Source of the DNA: CAZOWM01 sp964583615 | GTDB taxonomy: Bacteria > Spirochaetota > B62-G9 > DRHN01 | Direction: 5' to 3' | NCBI GenBank assembly: GCA_964583615.1 | Contig: CAZOWM010000021.1 | Location: forward strand, 1 to 57,192 | Length of the DNA stretch: 57,192 bases | Shown: piece after piece, positions 35,212-44,030 of the stretch | Layout of the letters: the number at the start of each line of letters is the position of its first letter | Position numbering within the stretch: the first letter of the stretch is position 1 | The notes under the pieces: generated by a model | What the model saw: only the letters and a program-made list of their open reading frames with translations | What the model was told of the DNA's origin: nothing | The model's database searches: none | Program-made: the position numbers and the translations under genes

Positions 35212-36840
35212 ATGGGAACTGTAAGACAATTCACACTGACTGTGTTGATCCTTCTCACTGTACACGGGTTTTTGGGGGGGGGCGCATATGCGGATGTGGT
35301 GCAGGTAGAAGGTGAGATGGGAAGTACAACAACAGCCTATGTCAAGCGATGGTTTTCAAGTTACAGGGGAACAAAAAATCTTACCTACAAAATGTTCTTT
35401 CCCCAATCATCAACTGAAGGAATAAATACGCAGAGTATTTACAATCTCAGAAAGTCATTCACACCATTTCCGAATGATGTAAAAGAGTTCACTGACGAAT
35501 ATGGCAACTCCGGGGTTGAACTCATCTGGAACAAGGAAATTCGTATCGTACAGCTCGACCTTCAGTTCAGCATGAATACGTACACAAATTACGCTCCAGT
35601 CACGAGCAACACACCACTCCCCTTTCCTGTTGACGATGCTTATCAGATCTATCTGGCTTCTACTAGCCTCTCTCCGAGCAATGAGTTCTACATCAACTAC
35701 ATCGGAAGGGCCCTCACGAACGGTTTGCAGAGAGAGATCGATGCTGTGTACAGCATTTTCCTCTGGGTGGACAGAAACATACGCCTGTTGAATTCCGTAG
35801 AAGATGAGTACCCGGTGGATGCGCTCTCTGTATTGAAGCGGAGGGCGGGGGACGAAAAAGGGATTTCTAATCTCGTTTCGTCTCTTTTCAAAGGAATAGG
35901 TATACCCGCTCGTGTTGTATACGGAATTTCCTTCCAGAAAGATATCGTAGTGAGTATCGGGGACACAAATCTCGTGTTCGATCTTCCCAACAGCGAGCGA
36001 TTCTGGGTGGAAGTATTTTTCCCTGAAATCGGCTGGGTTGGATACGATCCTCACGGGATGTATTTTGGAATACTGCCTCATACGGTGAAACTCTCTGTGG
36101 GGCCTGACTCCGACTTCGTCGTGGAGAAATGGGGTGTAGAAGGTGAGGCGGAAATCCAGAAGGAGTTCATCTACGACATTCAGTCCGATTACAACAGTGC
36201 TCTTTTTAATGGGTACGGATTCAGGGATGTGGATAAAATCGTTTTGTGTCCCGTGCTTACCGATATCGCCACATACGGCAGGGAGCCGAGTCTGGAAATC
36301 GAGGGTCTCGAACTCGAGAAAACTCATACGCCTGCGCAAGCGGACACACCCGAAACGGTTATGAGCAATAGTGAAATCACGAGGAGTCTCGTGCTAGATG
36401 CCACCCTGGAGAGGGTCTACGCACAAAAAATCGATCTCAATGTTCCTGTCATGCTCACAGAAGTGAGGTTACCGTTGCTGAAATTCGGAGATCAGGGAAG
36501 AATCTGGGTCGAGGTGTACACTGATTTAAACGGTATTCCCGGTGATCTTCTCTTCAAGACCTTCAGTATAGATTCCACTCGTATCCGCTACATGCTTATT
36601 GATAATCCCTGGCTCTCCTTCCCTTTTGGAAAGAAACCGAACGCGCTTTTCACCCCCGGAAAATACTGGATTATGCTGCGGTCCTCTGGAACCTGCATAT
36701 TCAACTGGTATGCAACAGAAGGAAATATCTTCGGCCGGAAGACTGACACGGTGTACTGGAAGGTCGGCGAGAAAAGATGGAACTGGAACAATGTTCCGAA
36801 TTACGACATGAATTTTCAACTGATCGGAAAATACCAGTAG
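35212..36840 (+). CDS. Secreted transglutaminase-like protein, probably catalytically inactive
   Basis: The 542-residue protein has a signal peptide, a beta domain (about 35-150), and a transglutaminase-core-like region. The latter shows GIGIPARVVYGISF and FWVEVFFPEIGWVGYDPHG. In active members a cysteine stands about 15 residues before GIPAR and a histidine just before WVEV. Here these positions read GDEKGIS and ERFWVEV, so both catalytic residues are missing and only the aspartate of YDP is kept. The C-terminal ~150 residues look like a beta-sandwich of the anchor/carbohydrate-binding type (RIWVEVYTDLNGIPGDLLF, GKYWIMLRSSG). A run of nine G lies in the signal-peptide codons. It is divergent from the glycosidase group. 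Confidence 0.75.
   Translation: MGTVRQFTLTVLILLTVHGFLGGGAYADVVQVEGEMGSTTTAYVKRWFSSYRGTKNLTYKMFFPQSSTEGINTQSIYNLRKSFTPFPNDVKEFTDEYGNSGVELIWNKEIRIVQLDLQFSMNTYTNYAPVTSNTPLPFPVDDAYQIYLASTSLSPSNEFYINYIGRALTNGLQREIDAVYSIFLWVDRNIRLLNSVEDEYPVDALSVLKRRAGDEKGISNLVSSLFKGIGIPARVVYGISFQKDIVVSIGDTNLVFDLPNSERFWVEVFFPEIGWVGYDPHGMYFGILPHTVKLSVGPDSDFVVEKWGVEGEAEIQKEFIYDIQSDYNSALFNGYGFRDVDKIVLCPVLTDIATYGREPSLEIEGLELEKTHTPAQADTPETVMSNSEITRSLVLDATLERVYAQKIDLNVPVMLTEVRLPLLKFGDQGRIWVEVYTDLNGIPGDLLFKTFSIDSTRIRYMLIDNPWLSFPFGKKPNALFTPGKYWIMLRSSGTCIFNWYATEGNIFGRKTDTVYWKVGEKRWNWNNVPNYDMNFQLIGKYQ
35274..35282 (+). repeat. Homopolymeric G9 tract inside signal-peptide codons
   Basis: Nine consecutive G begin 62 bases after the ATG of the transglutaminase-like gene, coding for Leu-Gly-Gly-Gly. 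Slippage by one base would shift the frame and stop production. It is the longest G or C run I found in the window; others reach seven. Confidence 0.9.
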
Positions 36841-36859
36841 AAAAAGGGGAAAGGAAAGC

Positions 36860-37978
36860 TCATATCTCCCCTCTGGAGAATCGATTTTTCAGCTCCTTAA
36901 TGCTGCCTGCTCTGATCGCATCCCTTATCTGCCTTACAAATTGCATGATGTAGTGAAGGTTGTGAATTGTCGCGAGTCTGTATGCGAGTATCTCACGGGT
37001 TTTGAAAAGGTGGCGGAGGTACGCACGCGAAAAATGTGTACACGTGTAACAGGTGCATCCGCGGAGAATGGGGTTTGTATCCTCGGCATTCGTACTATTT
37101 TTTAAAACAAGCCTCCCCCCCGGAACAAACACGCTCCCGTTGCGGGCATTCCGTGTGGGCAGTACCGAATCAAACATGTCGATGCCCCTCATGACCGCTT
37201 CGAGTATGTCTTCCGGAGCTCCCACACCCATGAGATATCTCGGCGCGTCTTCAGGGAGAAATTCCGTGGTGAAATCAATGATCCTGTACATGCTGCTTTT
37301 GTCCTCTCCCACCGAAAGCCCGCCCAGAGCATAACCGGGAAAACCGATTTGTACGGTTCGTTGTGCACAGCGCTCCCGCAGGTCTTCGAAAATATTCCCC
37401 TGAATTATCCCGAAGAGTATCGATTCACCTGGGTCAGCGCTCCACGCAGCCTTGGATCTTTGTGCCCAATCCACGGTTAATTCCGCAGCTGCTGCGGATT
37501 CATCATGGGAAGAAGGAACCGCAGTGCAGATATCCAGAGGCATAATGACATCTGCCCCTATGTTCCGTTCGATCTGTACAACCATTTCAGGAGAGAGAAA
37601 ATGTTTTGATCCGTCGATATGGGAATTAAACTCTATTCCTTCCTCGCGTATCTTTCTCAACGATGAGAGGCTGAATATCTGAAATCCTCCCGAGTCGGTG
37701 AGGAATCCCCTCTTCCATCCGGTAAATCGGTGTATACCGCCCAGTTTCTTTATGATTCTGTCGCCCGGTCTGAGAAAAAGATGATATGCGTTGCTCAAAA
37801 TGATTTCAGCCCCCAATTCTTCGAGCTCTGCAGGCGAAATAGTTTTCACTGCGGCGTATGTTCCCACAGGCATGAATACAGGTGTTTCAATTTCCCTTCC
37901 GTGAAGAACAATCCTTCCGGTTCTTGCTTTTGATTGATTGTCTTTTTTTTCCACCCGAAAACCGGTCATTTTTTTCAT
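36860..37978 (-). CDS. tgt: tRNA-guanine transglycosylase
   Basis: Tgt swaps guanine 34 of GUN-anticodon tRNAs for preQ1 in queuosine synthesis. Its 372 residues contain LSNAYHLFLRPG, FLTDSGGFQIFSLS (catalytic Asp region), GGLSVGEDK, LMGVGAPEDILEAVMRGIDMFDSV, and the zinc set CTCYTCTHFSRAYLRHLF. All key residues are present. It lies last in the long minus-strand block, six bases after queA, the next enzyme of the same pathway. A start at codon 4 (ATG) is possible. Confidence 0.97.
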   Translation of the reverse strand: MKKMTGFRVEKKDNQSKARTGRIVLHGREIETPVFMPVGTYAAVKTISPAELEELGAEIILSNAYHLFLRPGDRIIKKLGGIHRFTGWKRGFLTDSGGFQIFSLSSLRKIREEGIEFNSHIDGSKHFLSPEMVVQIERNIGADVIMPLDICTAVPSSHDESAAAAELTVDWAQRSKAAWSADPGESILFGIIQGNIFEDLRERCAQRTVQIGFPGYALGGLSVGEDKSSMYRIIDFTTEFLPEDAPRYLMGVGAPEDILEAVMRGIDMFDSVLPTRNARNGSVFVPGGRLVLKNSTNAEDTNPILRGCTCYTCTHFSRAYLRHLFKTREILAYRLATIHNLHYIMQFVRQIRDAIRAGSIKELKNRFSRGEI

Positions 37979-37983
37979 TGCCT

Positions 37984-39018
37984 CTAGATAATGAGCATTG
38001 CATCACCGTAGCTGAAAAAACGGTAGTTTTTTGAAACCGCGTATTTGTATGCCTCTTCAATCAGCTGCTTACCTGCAAATGCGGCGACAAGGAGGATGAG
38101 AGTTGAATCCGGCATGTGAAAGTTTGTAATCATCCCTTCTACAGTTCTGAATCTGTATCCTGGATAGATATACAGGTCTGTTTCGCGCTTCCCGCTTGTT
38201 ATTTTTACGTTCTCATCAACCGAAGACTCAATTGCCCTGACGCTCGTCGTTCCAACACAGATTATTCTTCGTTTTTGTTCAATGCTTCGGTTTATATGCT
38301 CTGCAGATTCTTCGGAAATAGCGTACAGCTCACTGTGTATCTTGTGATTTCTGTAATCATCTTCTCTTACAGGCTGAAAGCTCCCCCATTCGACATAGAG
38401 AGTGACGGGTACGAACGAAACACCTATTCCCCGGATGCCCTGAATCATCTCGCTCGTGAAATGCAGCCCGGCCGTAGGGGACGCCACTGCTCCGTACGAT
38501 CGCGAAAAAACCGTCTGATATCGAAGGTCGTCGATCTCTTCTTCCGGTTTTCTCTTTATATATTTCGGCAGAGGAATTTCGCCGATCTGTTTCAGCGATT
38601 CATAAGAAAGCGGTGAAGAGAATGCGGCCCTGAAAAGCCCCCCTTCAAGAACTTCCAGGACGGTGAGGGAAACGTTTTTCAGGATATCGATCTGTGTTCC
38701 TGTCCTTACCCTTCTTGCCGGTCGAATCAGGCACAGCCAGTCCGAACCGCGGAGCTTTCGCGTGAGAAGGACTTCCACCCTGCCGCCGCTTTCCTTTTTC
38801 TGCCCGTACAAACGGGCGTGAATGACCCGTGCGTCGTTGTACACAATACAGTCGTGAGAGAAAAGGTAGTCTCGAAGATTTTCGAACTGATCGTCGAAAA
38901 AGGTCTTCTCAGCGCGGTTGAGGACGAGAAGCCGGGACTGTCCCCTTTGTTCTGAAGGATACTGTGCAATGAGCCGTTCGGGAATCTGGATATGAAAATC
39001 GTTCAAAGAATACCGCAT
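37984..39018 (-). CDS. queA: S-adenosylmethionine:tRNA ribosyltransferase-isomerase QueA
   Basis: QueA moves the ribosyl part of SAM onto preQ1-tRNA to make epoxyqueuosine. The 344-residue protein has the family start YSLNDFHIQIPERLIAQYPSEQRGQSRLL, and FSRSYGAVASPTAGLHFT in the middle. It ends in GMITNFHMPDSTLILLVAAFAG and YRFFSYGDAMLI. It shares one base with the end of the spoIID-like gene and pairs with tgt downstream. QueG/QueH and preQ1 synthesis genes are not in the window. Confidence 0.97.
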   Translation of the reverse strand: MRYSLNDFHIQIPERLIAQYPSEQRGQSRLLVLNRAEKTFFDDQFENLRDYLFSHDCIVYNDARVIHARLYGQKKESGGRVEVLLTRKLRGSDWLCLIRPARRVRTGTQIDILKNVSLTVLEVLEGGLFRAAFSSPLSYESLKQIGEIPLPKYIKRKPEEEIDDLRYQTVFSRSYGAVASPTAGLHFTSEMIQGIRGIGVSFVPVTLYVEWGSFQPVREDDYRNHKIHSELYAISEESAEHINRSIEQKRRIICVGTTSVRAIESSVDENVKITSGKRETDLYIYPGYRFRTVEGMITNFHMPDSTLILLVAAFAGKQLIEEAYKYAVSKNYRFFSYGDAMLII

Positions 39019-40226
39019 TACCCCTGTAACGAGAATCGATAGTTATCGAGACGCGAACCCCTGTAATAAAAGGCGATGATCTGCTTAAAGGAGAAACCCC
39101 GGTATGCCATTTCACGCGCACCGAGCTGACTCATTCCCACCCCGTGTCCGTACCCCCTTCCTGTGAAGGTAAATACAGACTCTCCTTCCTTTTTCGTTTT
39201 ATCTATTGAGAGAAGAAAAAGACTCTTGAAATTCTTTGGGCCGAGGAGCAGCCTCATGCTGTTTCCCCTGATTATATGACGTTCTTTCCCGCTGAATTCA
39301 AGAATGAAATGGCTCACCCTTCCGGAACCTGTTTTTCCCCCTATGTGAATATCCGTAAGGTGTCGTGAGCCGTTTCCAAGATCGAGTGCGTGTACAATGT
39401 CTTTGCCTTCTGCGCTGTACTGCCAGAGAAAATATTCGTTATCCACTGAATATGGGTCAGGGAAAGCTCTCAGGTACGGAATATCCTGCTGGAAAACGTC
39501 GCCGCAATTCTCCGTAATTCCTCCTGATGATGAATGAAAAAACGCCTCAATGGGCTGGTCTTTGTACAAAACGACAAGTCCCTCTGTTGCCGAGATGGCA
39601 TCTGCAATCCGCGGAGCTCGTTCCTCATACACGTACTTTTGATGTACCTCCGTGTCCTCAATGTCGTATGGCCCGTCCCGGTTGCTGAGTATCCTCCCGT
39701 ACACATAGGTACGTGACACCACTGCCTGGGCCTTCAGCGCTTCTTCAGGCCAGTCTTCCGCCACTTCACTTGCGACTACGCCCCGTATGTACACTTCAAG
39801 GGGCACTTCGTTCACGACAAGGCCTTGGATGAAACGGAGGTCTCCGTAATATTTTTTCCCGTTGATTACAAGCGGGCGAGCGCTTTTAATACGGACCGGG
39901 TAAAGGCATTGACGGTCTGCGATAAGGACAAACTCGTCCTCCACGGTGATGTCGATTCTGGAGGGGAGCTGGCTTGTGTCGCCATTGAGGATTAAAACCG
40001 CATTCTCCGAAACAAGCTCGAACTCACGAACCTGTCTGAGAACAGCAACACGAACGGCGGTTTTTTCCTCTACAGGAAATTCCCTGATAACAGGAGCAAC
40101 CATGCCGCACCCTGTAGCGCAGAGAAAAAACACACTCAGAAAAGTCAAAACCCTGTGCCGATAAAGTGGAATCAATTGAAGACGCACGGGTACAGAAAGT
40201 GCCGTTGCTCTGCGTGTACGTTTCAC
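39018..40226 (-). CDS. SpoIID/LytB domain lipoprotein
   Basis: SpoIID-type proteins are lytic transglycosylases or amidase enhancers acting on peptidoglycan. The 402-residue protein has an unusually long basic N-terminus and a lipoprotein signal (TFLSVFFLCATGC, Cys near 40). The SpoIID domain follows, with LEVYIRGVVASEVAEDWPEEALKAQAVVSRTY, HSSSGGIT, and the ending GRGYGHGVGMSQLGAREMA. In a non-sporulating spirochaete the role is likely cell-wall remodelling. The GTG at 40226 is two bases after ruvB. A later start is possible because the stretch before the signal is long. Confidence 0.88.
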   Translation of the reverse strand: MKRTRRATALSVPVRLQLIPLYRHRVLTFLSVFFLCATGCGMVAPVIREFPVEEKTAVRVAVLRQVREFELVSENAVLILNGDTSQLPSRIDITVEDEFVLIADRQCLYPVRIKSARPLVINGKKYYGDLRFIQGLVVNEVPLEVYIRGVVASEVAEDWPEEALKAQAVVSRTYVYGRILSNRDGPYDIEDTEVHQKYVYEERAPRIADAISATEGLVVLYKDQPIEAFFHSSSGGITENCGDVFQQDIPYLRAFPDPYSVDNEYFLWQYSAEGKDIVHALDLGNGSRHLTDIHIGGKTGSGRVSHFILEFSGKERHIIRGNSMRLLLGPKNFKSLFLLSIDKTKKEGESVFTFTGRGYGHGVGMSQLGAREMAYRGFSFKQIIAFYYRGSRLDNYRFSLQG

Positions 40227-40228
40227 CT

Positions 40229-41251
40229 TTAAAAGAGCTCTCCTTCAATCGGGGTATCAGCCTTGAAACCGAGATGTGTGTACGCAAGCTTTGTTGCAAC
40301 CCTTCCCTTCTGCGTTCTCTTTATAAAACCGATCTGGATGAGATACGGCTCATATACGTCCTCAATAGTATCTCTGTCCTCGCCGAGGGATACGGCGAGC
40401 GTGTCAAGTCCGACCGGGCCTCCACTGTATTTCGAAATGATCGTATCGATGAGCCGTTTATCCATGGTATCGAGTCCGAGTTTGTCGAGTTTGAGTATTT
40501 CGAGCCCTTCATGGGCTGTCTCCTCATCGATGTATCCATTTCCTTCAACTTCCGCAATATCCCGTATTCGGCGCAGGATTCGATTTGCCACTCTGGGAGT
40601 ACCCCGCGCACGCGTGGCGATGGTCATTGCTCCCTCTTCTGTTATCTCGATATTCAGAATACGGGCCGACCTCCTGACAATGTCATAGATTTCATCCGTT
40701 TCGTAAAAATCTATCCGCTGTGTAATTCCGAACCGTGCCCTGAGTGGTGCGCTTAAAAGACCCCCGCGTGTTGTTGCACCGATGAGTGTGAATCGTTTCA
40801 GTGCGATCTTTATCGACTTGGCACCCGGGCCCTGGCCGATAACGATATCAAGAGTATAGTCCTCCAGTGCCGGATATAGAATCTCCTCTAATATTGGTTT
40901 CAAGCGGTGAATCTCGTCGATAAAGAGGACATCCCGGGACTGAAGTGAGGAGAGGATCGCCGCAAGATCACCCGGCCTCTCGACTGCAGGCGCTGAGGTT
41001 GCCTTGAATCTGACACCGAGCTCGTTTGCAATGATCGATGCAAGTGTTGTTTTTCCCAACCCTGGGGGCCCGTGCAGCAGCACATGATCGAGATTCTCAT
41101 GTCTCTTGAGAGCCGCTTTGATGTATATCTCGATTTGTTTTTTCAGGTCCTTCTGACCGATGAAATCATTCAGCCGTAACGGTCTGAGTGACCCTTCATC
41201 TCGGTCACTTGAAAGCCTTTTTGGATCTGAAACCCGGTCCTTTTGTTCCAT
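40229..41251 (-). CDS. ruvB: Holliday junction branch migration ATPase RuvB
   Basis: RuvB is the AAA+ motor that drives branch migration with RuvA. Its 340 residues have a LRPLRLNDFIGQ start, Walker A HGPPGLGKTTL, Walker B VLFIDEIHRL, sensor LIGATTRGGLLSAPLRARFG, and the C-terminal winged helix ending PYLIQIGFIKRTQKGRVAT. All motifs are complete. It follows ruvA after 84 bases and precedes the SpoIID-like gene. Confidence 0.98.
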   Translation of the reverse strand: MEQKDRVSDPKRLSSDRDEGSLRPLRLNDFIGQKDLKKQIEIYIKAALKRHENLDHVLLHGPPGLGKTTLASIIANELGVRFKATSAPAVERPGDLAAILSSLQSRDVLFIDEIHRLKPILEEILYPALEDYTLDIVIGQGPGAKSIKIALKRFTLIGATTRGGLLSAPLRARFGITQRIDFYETDEIYDIVRRSARILNIEITEEGAMTIATRARGTPRVANRILRRIRDIAEVEGNGYIDEETAHEGLEILKLDKLGLDTMDKRLIDTIISKYSGGPVGLDTLAVSLGEDRDTIEDVYEPYLIQIGFIKRTQKGRVATKLAYTHLGFKADTPIEGELF

Positions 41252-41335
41252 CGAACGCCCTTTTTAAACCGTTTCCTCCAGCCGCAGTGTAACAGCCACA
41301 GGATGCCGTCCGCATGCTTCAAAAAAGCTCATTAT

Positions 41336-41929
41336 TCAGGAAAGGTGCCGTAGAGCCGCCTCCACAAGTGTCTCTATGTCCGCTTCATCACCTTTCTCCA
41401 CCATTGCTTTTTCGACTGCCTTTCTCGATTCCGCTGGAGTGAATCCTAGTGTTTCGAGAGCCCCGATTGCATCGATATAAAGCGAAGATTCCGGCGTGTG
41501 AACGGTATCGAAAAATTTCCTCACCTTTTCCTTAAGCTCGATAATTATCTGCTGAGCTTTTTTCCTTCCAATGCCAGACATTGCCATCAAGAACGAGGTG
41601 TCCTCCGAAACCACTGCCCTGACGATATCCGCTGCATTTCTTGTGCCGAGTATTTTAATCGATTGTTTTGGTCCGATGCCGCTGACTGTGAGAAGAAGAT
41701 TGAATAGAATGTGTTCATCACGGCTGATAAATCCGTAGAGGTCCATGGTGTCTTCTCGGTGAATAAGCCTCGTGTACAGCCTTAATTCCGGAGTGTCGCA
41801 TGTGAAGGTATTCGTTATTTCCTGCAACGTGCGGGCAGAACAGTACACGATATAACCAACACCGTTGACATCCAGAATGCATGACTCTTCCCCTATATGT
41901 ACGATTTTTCCTCTCAGATACCCTATCAT
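41336..41929 (-). CDS. ruvA: Holliday junction branch migration protein RuvA
   Basis: RuvA is the junction-binding tetramer that loads RuvB. From ATG at 41929 it has 197 residues: an OB fold (MIGYLRGKIVHIGEESCILDVNGVGY), two helix-hairpin-helix motifs (NLLLTVSGIGPKQSIKIL and FLMAMSGIGRKKAQQIIIELKEKV), and the flexible C-terminal RuvB-binding domain (ALETLGFTPAESRKAVEKA). The frame is open to 41986, but the protein family starts at MIGYLRG. Its start is five bases after the stop of a 45-codon frame that follows ruvC. Confidence 0.97.
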   Translation of the reverse strand: MIGYLRGKIVHIGEESCILDVNGVGYIVYCSARTLQEITNTFTCDTPELRLYTRLIHREDTMDLYGFISRDEHILFNLLLTVSGIGPKQSIKILGTRNAADIVRAVVSEDTSFLMAMSGIGRKKAQQIIIELKEKVRKFFDTVHTPESSLYIDAIGALETLGFTPAESRKAVEKAMVEKGDEADIETLVEAALRHLS

Positions 41930-41934
41930 GGGGC

Positions 41935-42072
41935 TCACATTCTCGGTTGAGATTTTTGACACCGCTGTATTGGGGCGAAACAACACACACTAGAGTACTG
42001 TAATCGCTCGAAAAGGGCAACGAATATTTCCGGCACATCGACCTCAGAAAGGCCGGGAGTCTCCTCTTTCAT
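41935..42072 (-). CDS. Small frame bridging ruvC and ruvA (45 residues)
   Basis: ATG at 42072 overlaps the ruvC stop (ATGA), and the TGA at 41937-41935 lies five bases before the ruvA ATG. The peptide (MKEETPGLSEVDVPEIFVAL at the N-terminus) has no known motif and contains two adjacent cysteines. It may serve only to couple translation of ruvC and ruvA. There is no strong ribosome-binding site, so it could also be chance. Confidence 0.3.
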   Translation of the reverse strand: MKEETPGLSEVDVPEIFVALFERLQYSSVCCFAPIQRCQKSQPRM

Positions 42073-42566
42073 GCTGTCACCGAGCTTTTTGCATTGCAGC
42101 AAATCGCAATAGCAAGTGCGTCGGCTGCATGATTCGGTTTTGGAATTTCATTCATGCTGAGAAGGGTTTTCACCATCATTTGTATCTGCGACTTGCCTGC
42201 TCTTCCGGACCGACCGATGGTGGATTTTACTTCAAGAGGGGTGAATTTTCTGATTTCAAGTCCAAAATGACGTGCTGCGAGTGTGATGACCCCTATTGCT
42301 TCACTTACTTCAACGAGGGACTTGAGATTCCTGCTGAAAAATACCGTTTCAATTGCAATTGCATCGGGCCCGTACCTCTCGATTACGGATGTGACTTCAT
42401 TGAATATCTTCAAAAGACGGCAGCCGTGGTCCGTTCTTGGAGAAGTCGAAATAACACCGTAATCGATCAGGTGTATGCTGTCATCCTCTCCGACCTGTAT
42501 ACACCCGTATCCTGTTTCGGCAACTCCTGGATCTATACCGAGGATTATCGATGCTTCCTTTCCCAT
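42069..42566 (-). CDS. ruvC: Holliday junction endonuclease RuvC
   Basis: RuvC is the resolvase that cuts Holliday junctions symmetrically. Its 165 residues keep the four acidic catalytic residues: Asp in ILGIDPGVAETGYG, Glu in AIETVFFSRN, and the Asp pair within NHAADALAIAICC. FTPLEVKSTIGRSGRAGKSQIQMMV is the DNA-binding part. Length is slightly short of the usual ~170. It lies between yebC and ruvA, the common arrangement in many bacteria. Confidence 0.97.
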   Translation of the reverse strand: MGKEASIILGIDPGVAETGYGCIQVGEDDSIHLIDYGVISTSPRTDHGCRLLKIFNEVTSVIERYGPDAIAIETVFFSRNLKSLVEVSEAIGVITLAARHFGLEIRKFTPLEVKSTIGRSGRAGKSQIQMMVKTLLSMNEIPKPNHAADALAIAICCNAKSSVTA

Positions 42567-42597
42567 CGCATTGGTTCTGTTCGCAGGATATACCCGA

Positions 42598-43347
42598 TCA
42601 GTGGGATATGTTCTCCATCACCTCTTCGGGGATGTCGAAGTTTGCCGCTACGTTCTGCACGTCATCATTGTCTTCAAGTTTTTCGATGAGGCCAAGGATC
42701 TTCTCGGCGCTCTTCGCTTCGAGTTTTATCGTGGTATTCGGAATCCGCATGATATCGCCCAATATGAGATCAAACCCCTTTTGCTGAAAAGCAGATTTCA
42801 CCGATTCAAACTGTTCAGGAGCTGTCGTGATTTCCCAGACCTCTCCGTCCCTGGTGATGTCCTCCGCCCCCGCCTCGAGCGCCGCCTCCATTACGGAATC
42901 CTCTTCGTATTTTTCTGAGCTCAGCGTCAATACTCCTTTTTTCTCGAATATCCAGGACACACAGCCGTTCTCCCCGAGGTTTCCACCATTTTTGGTGAGT
43001 AGGCTTCGAATGTCCGCAGTGGTTCTATTCTTGTTGTCCGTCATCGCATCGATCATGATTGCGACGCCGTATGGTCCGTACCCCTCATAGACCACCTCTT
43101 CCAGATGATATCCTTCCAACTCGCCTGTTCCCTTTTTAATTGCCTTTTCGATGTTGTCCTTGGGCATATTTGCTTCTTTCGCCTTGTTTATGACAGTTCT
43201 CAACCGTGGATTTGCATCCGGGTCTCCTCCTCCAATCCGGGCCGCAATAGTGATCTCTTTTATGATCTTAGTAAAGAGCTTCCCCCTTTTTTCATCCGTC
43301 GCTCCCTTCTTATGGCGAATTGAATGCCACTTGCTATGACCAGACAT
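42598..43347 (-). CDS. YebC/PmpR family transcriptional or translational regulator
   Basis: From ATG at 43347 (ribosome-binding site GGAGGAAGT) the protein has 249 residues and begins MSGHSKWHSIRHKKGATDEK, the family hallmark. Other landmarks are LFTKIIKEITIAARIGGGDPDANPRL, YEGYGPYGVAIMIDAMTDN, and NGGNLGENGCVSWIFEKKG. Members bind DNA as regulators, and recent work in several bacteria supports a translation-elongation role. Upstream frame extension to 43473 is not coding-like. Conserved adjacency to ruvC is kept. Confidence 0.95.
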   Translation of the reverse strand: MSGHSKWHSIRHKKGATDEKRGKLFTKIIKEITIAARIGGGDPDANPRLRTVINKAKEANMPKDNIEKAIKKGTGELEGYHLEEVVYEGYGPYGVAIMIDAMTDNKNRTTADIRSLLTKNGGNLGENGCVSWIFEKKGVLTLSSEKYEEDSVMEAALEAGAEDITRDGEVWEITTAPEQFESVKSAFQQKGFDLILGDIMRIPNTTIKLEAKSAEKILGLIEKLEDNDDVQNVAANFDIPEEVMENISH

Positions 43348-43469
43348 ACTTCCTCCATACTGTAAAAAATTCCATTTATCGAGATACAGGACCCAGCACT
43401 CAAAATAACACTGAATCGGAGAACTTGCAAGCAAATAGATATCCGATGAATACTGCTGAGAAACCGCGC

Positions 43470-44003
43470 TCACCGGCTATGTTTAATGATCTCTCTATAA
43501 TGAGCTCTCACAGAATTGAAGAATTCAATCGTTTCTTTTCTTCTATAATCTCTGTATGTCCACTCCCACGGTGTGAAACTCTTGTTTTGAAACCTCAAGG
43601 TTACTTCAGCGTATATTCCGTCTCTCAGGTATATTCTGTGCTGGTTGTTTTTGGTCGTTGCAAGTACGACTTTCGCACTCGTGATGTACCCTGGATCGAT
43701 ATTTACGTTTCGCTTGTTCTCATGTGAGAACATTTCTGTTTCCATGTGATTGGTGCGCAATTTGATATCTGAAAGTTCTTCCATACTGATCAACTGTTCA
43801 AATACAACATAGATCCTTTGAACCGAATCGCCCATCTCAACACAGTAGTAATCTGTTTCTATAAAAGGATGTGGTGAGGTTCTCTTCCAGACCTTCCCGA
43901 ACTGTTCCTCGAGGATTTGGAATATTCGGGAAACATCGACGCTGCTGTTGTAAAGGAGACCTGTGAAGAGAATTGCCTTTCTCGGTATGAAAACCGCTCC
44001 CAT
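43470..44003 (-). CDS. DUF4416 family protein
   Basis: The function is unknown. The 177-residue protein matches the DUF4416 pattern, a cytoplasmic family found in several diderm phyla: NIDPGYITSAKVVLATTKNNQHRIYLRDGIYAEVTLRFQ and WEWTYRDYRRKETIEFFNSVRAHY, each a conserved block. Many aromatic and basic residues in these blocks suggest nucleic-acid or nucleotide contact, but no catalytic motif is evident. It lies between thpR and yebC in a block of RNA and DNA metabolism genes. Confidence 0.8.
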   Translation of the reverse strand: MGAVFIPRKAILFTGLLYNSSVDVSRIFQILEEQFGKVWKRTSPHPFIETDYYCVEMGDSVQRIYVVFEQLISMEELSDIKLRTNHMETEMFSHENKRNVNIDPGYITSAKVVLATTKNNQHRIYLRDGIYAEVTLRFQNKSFTPWEWTYRDYRRKETIEFFNSVRAHYREIIKHSR

Positions 44004-44030
44004 TTCTTGTTTCCCTCCGTATTACATTGT

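Noticed and set aside
35455..36339. Long minus-strand open frame (294 codons) opposite the transglutaminase-like gene
   Set aside because: It is antisense to a gene with a signal peptide and family motifs, and its own product shows no motif or start signal.
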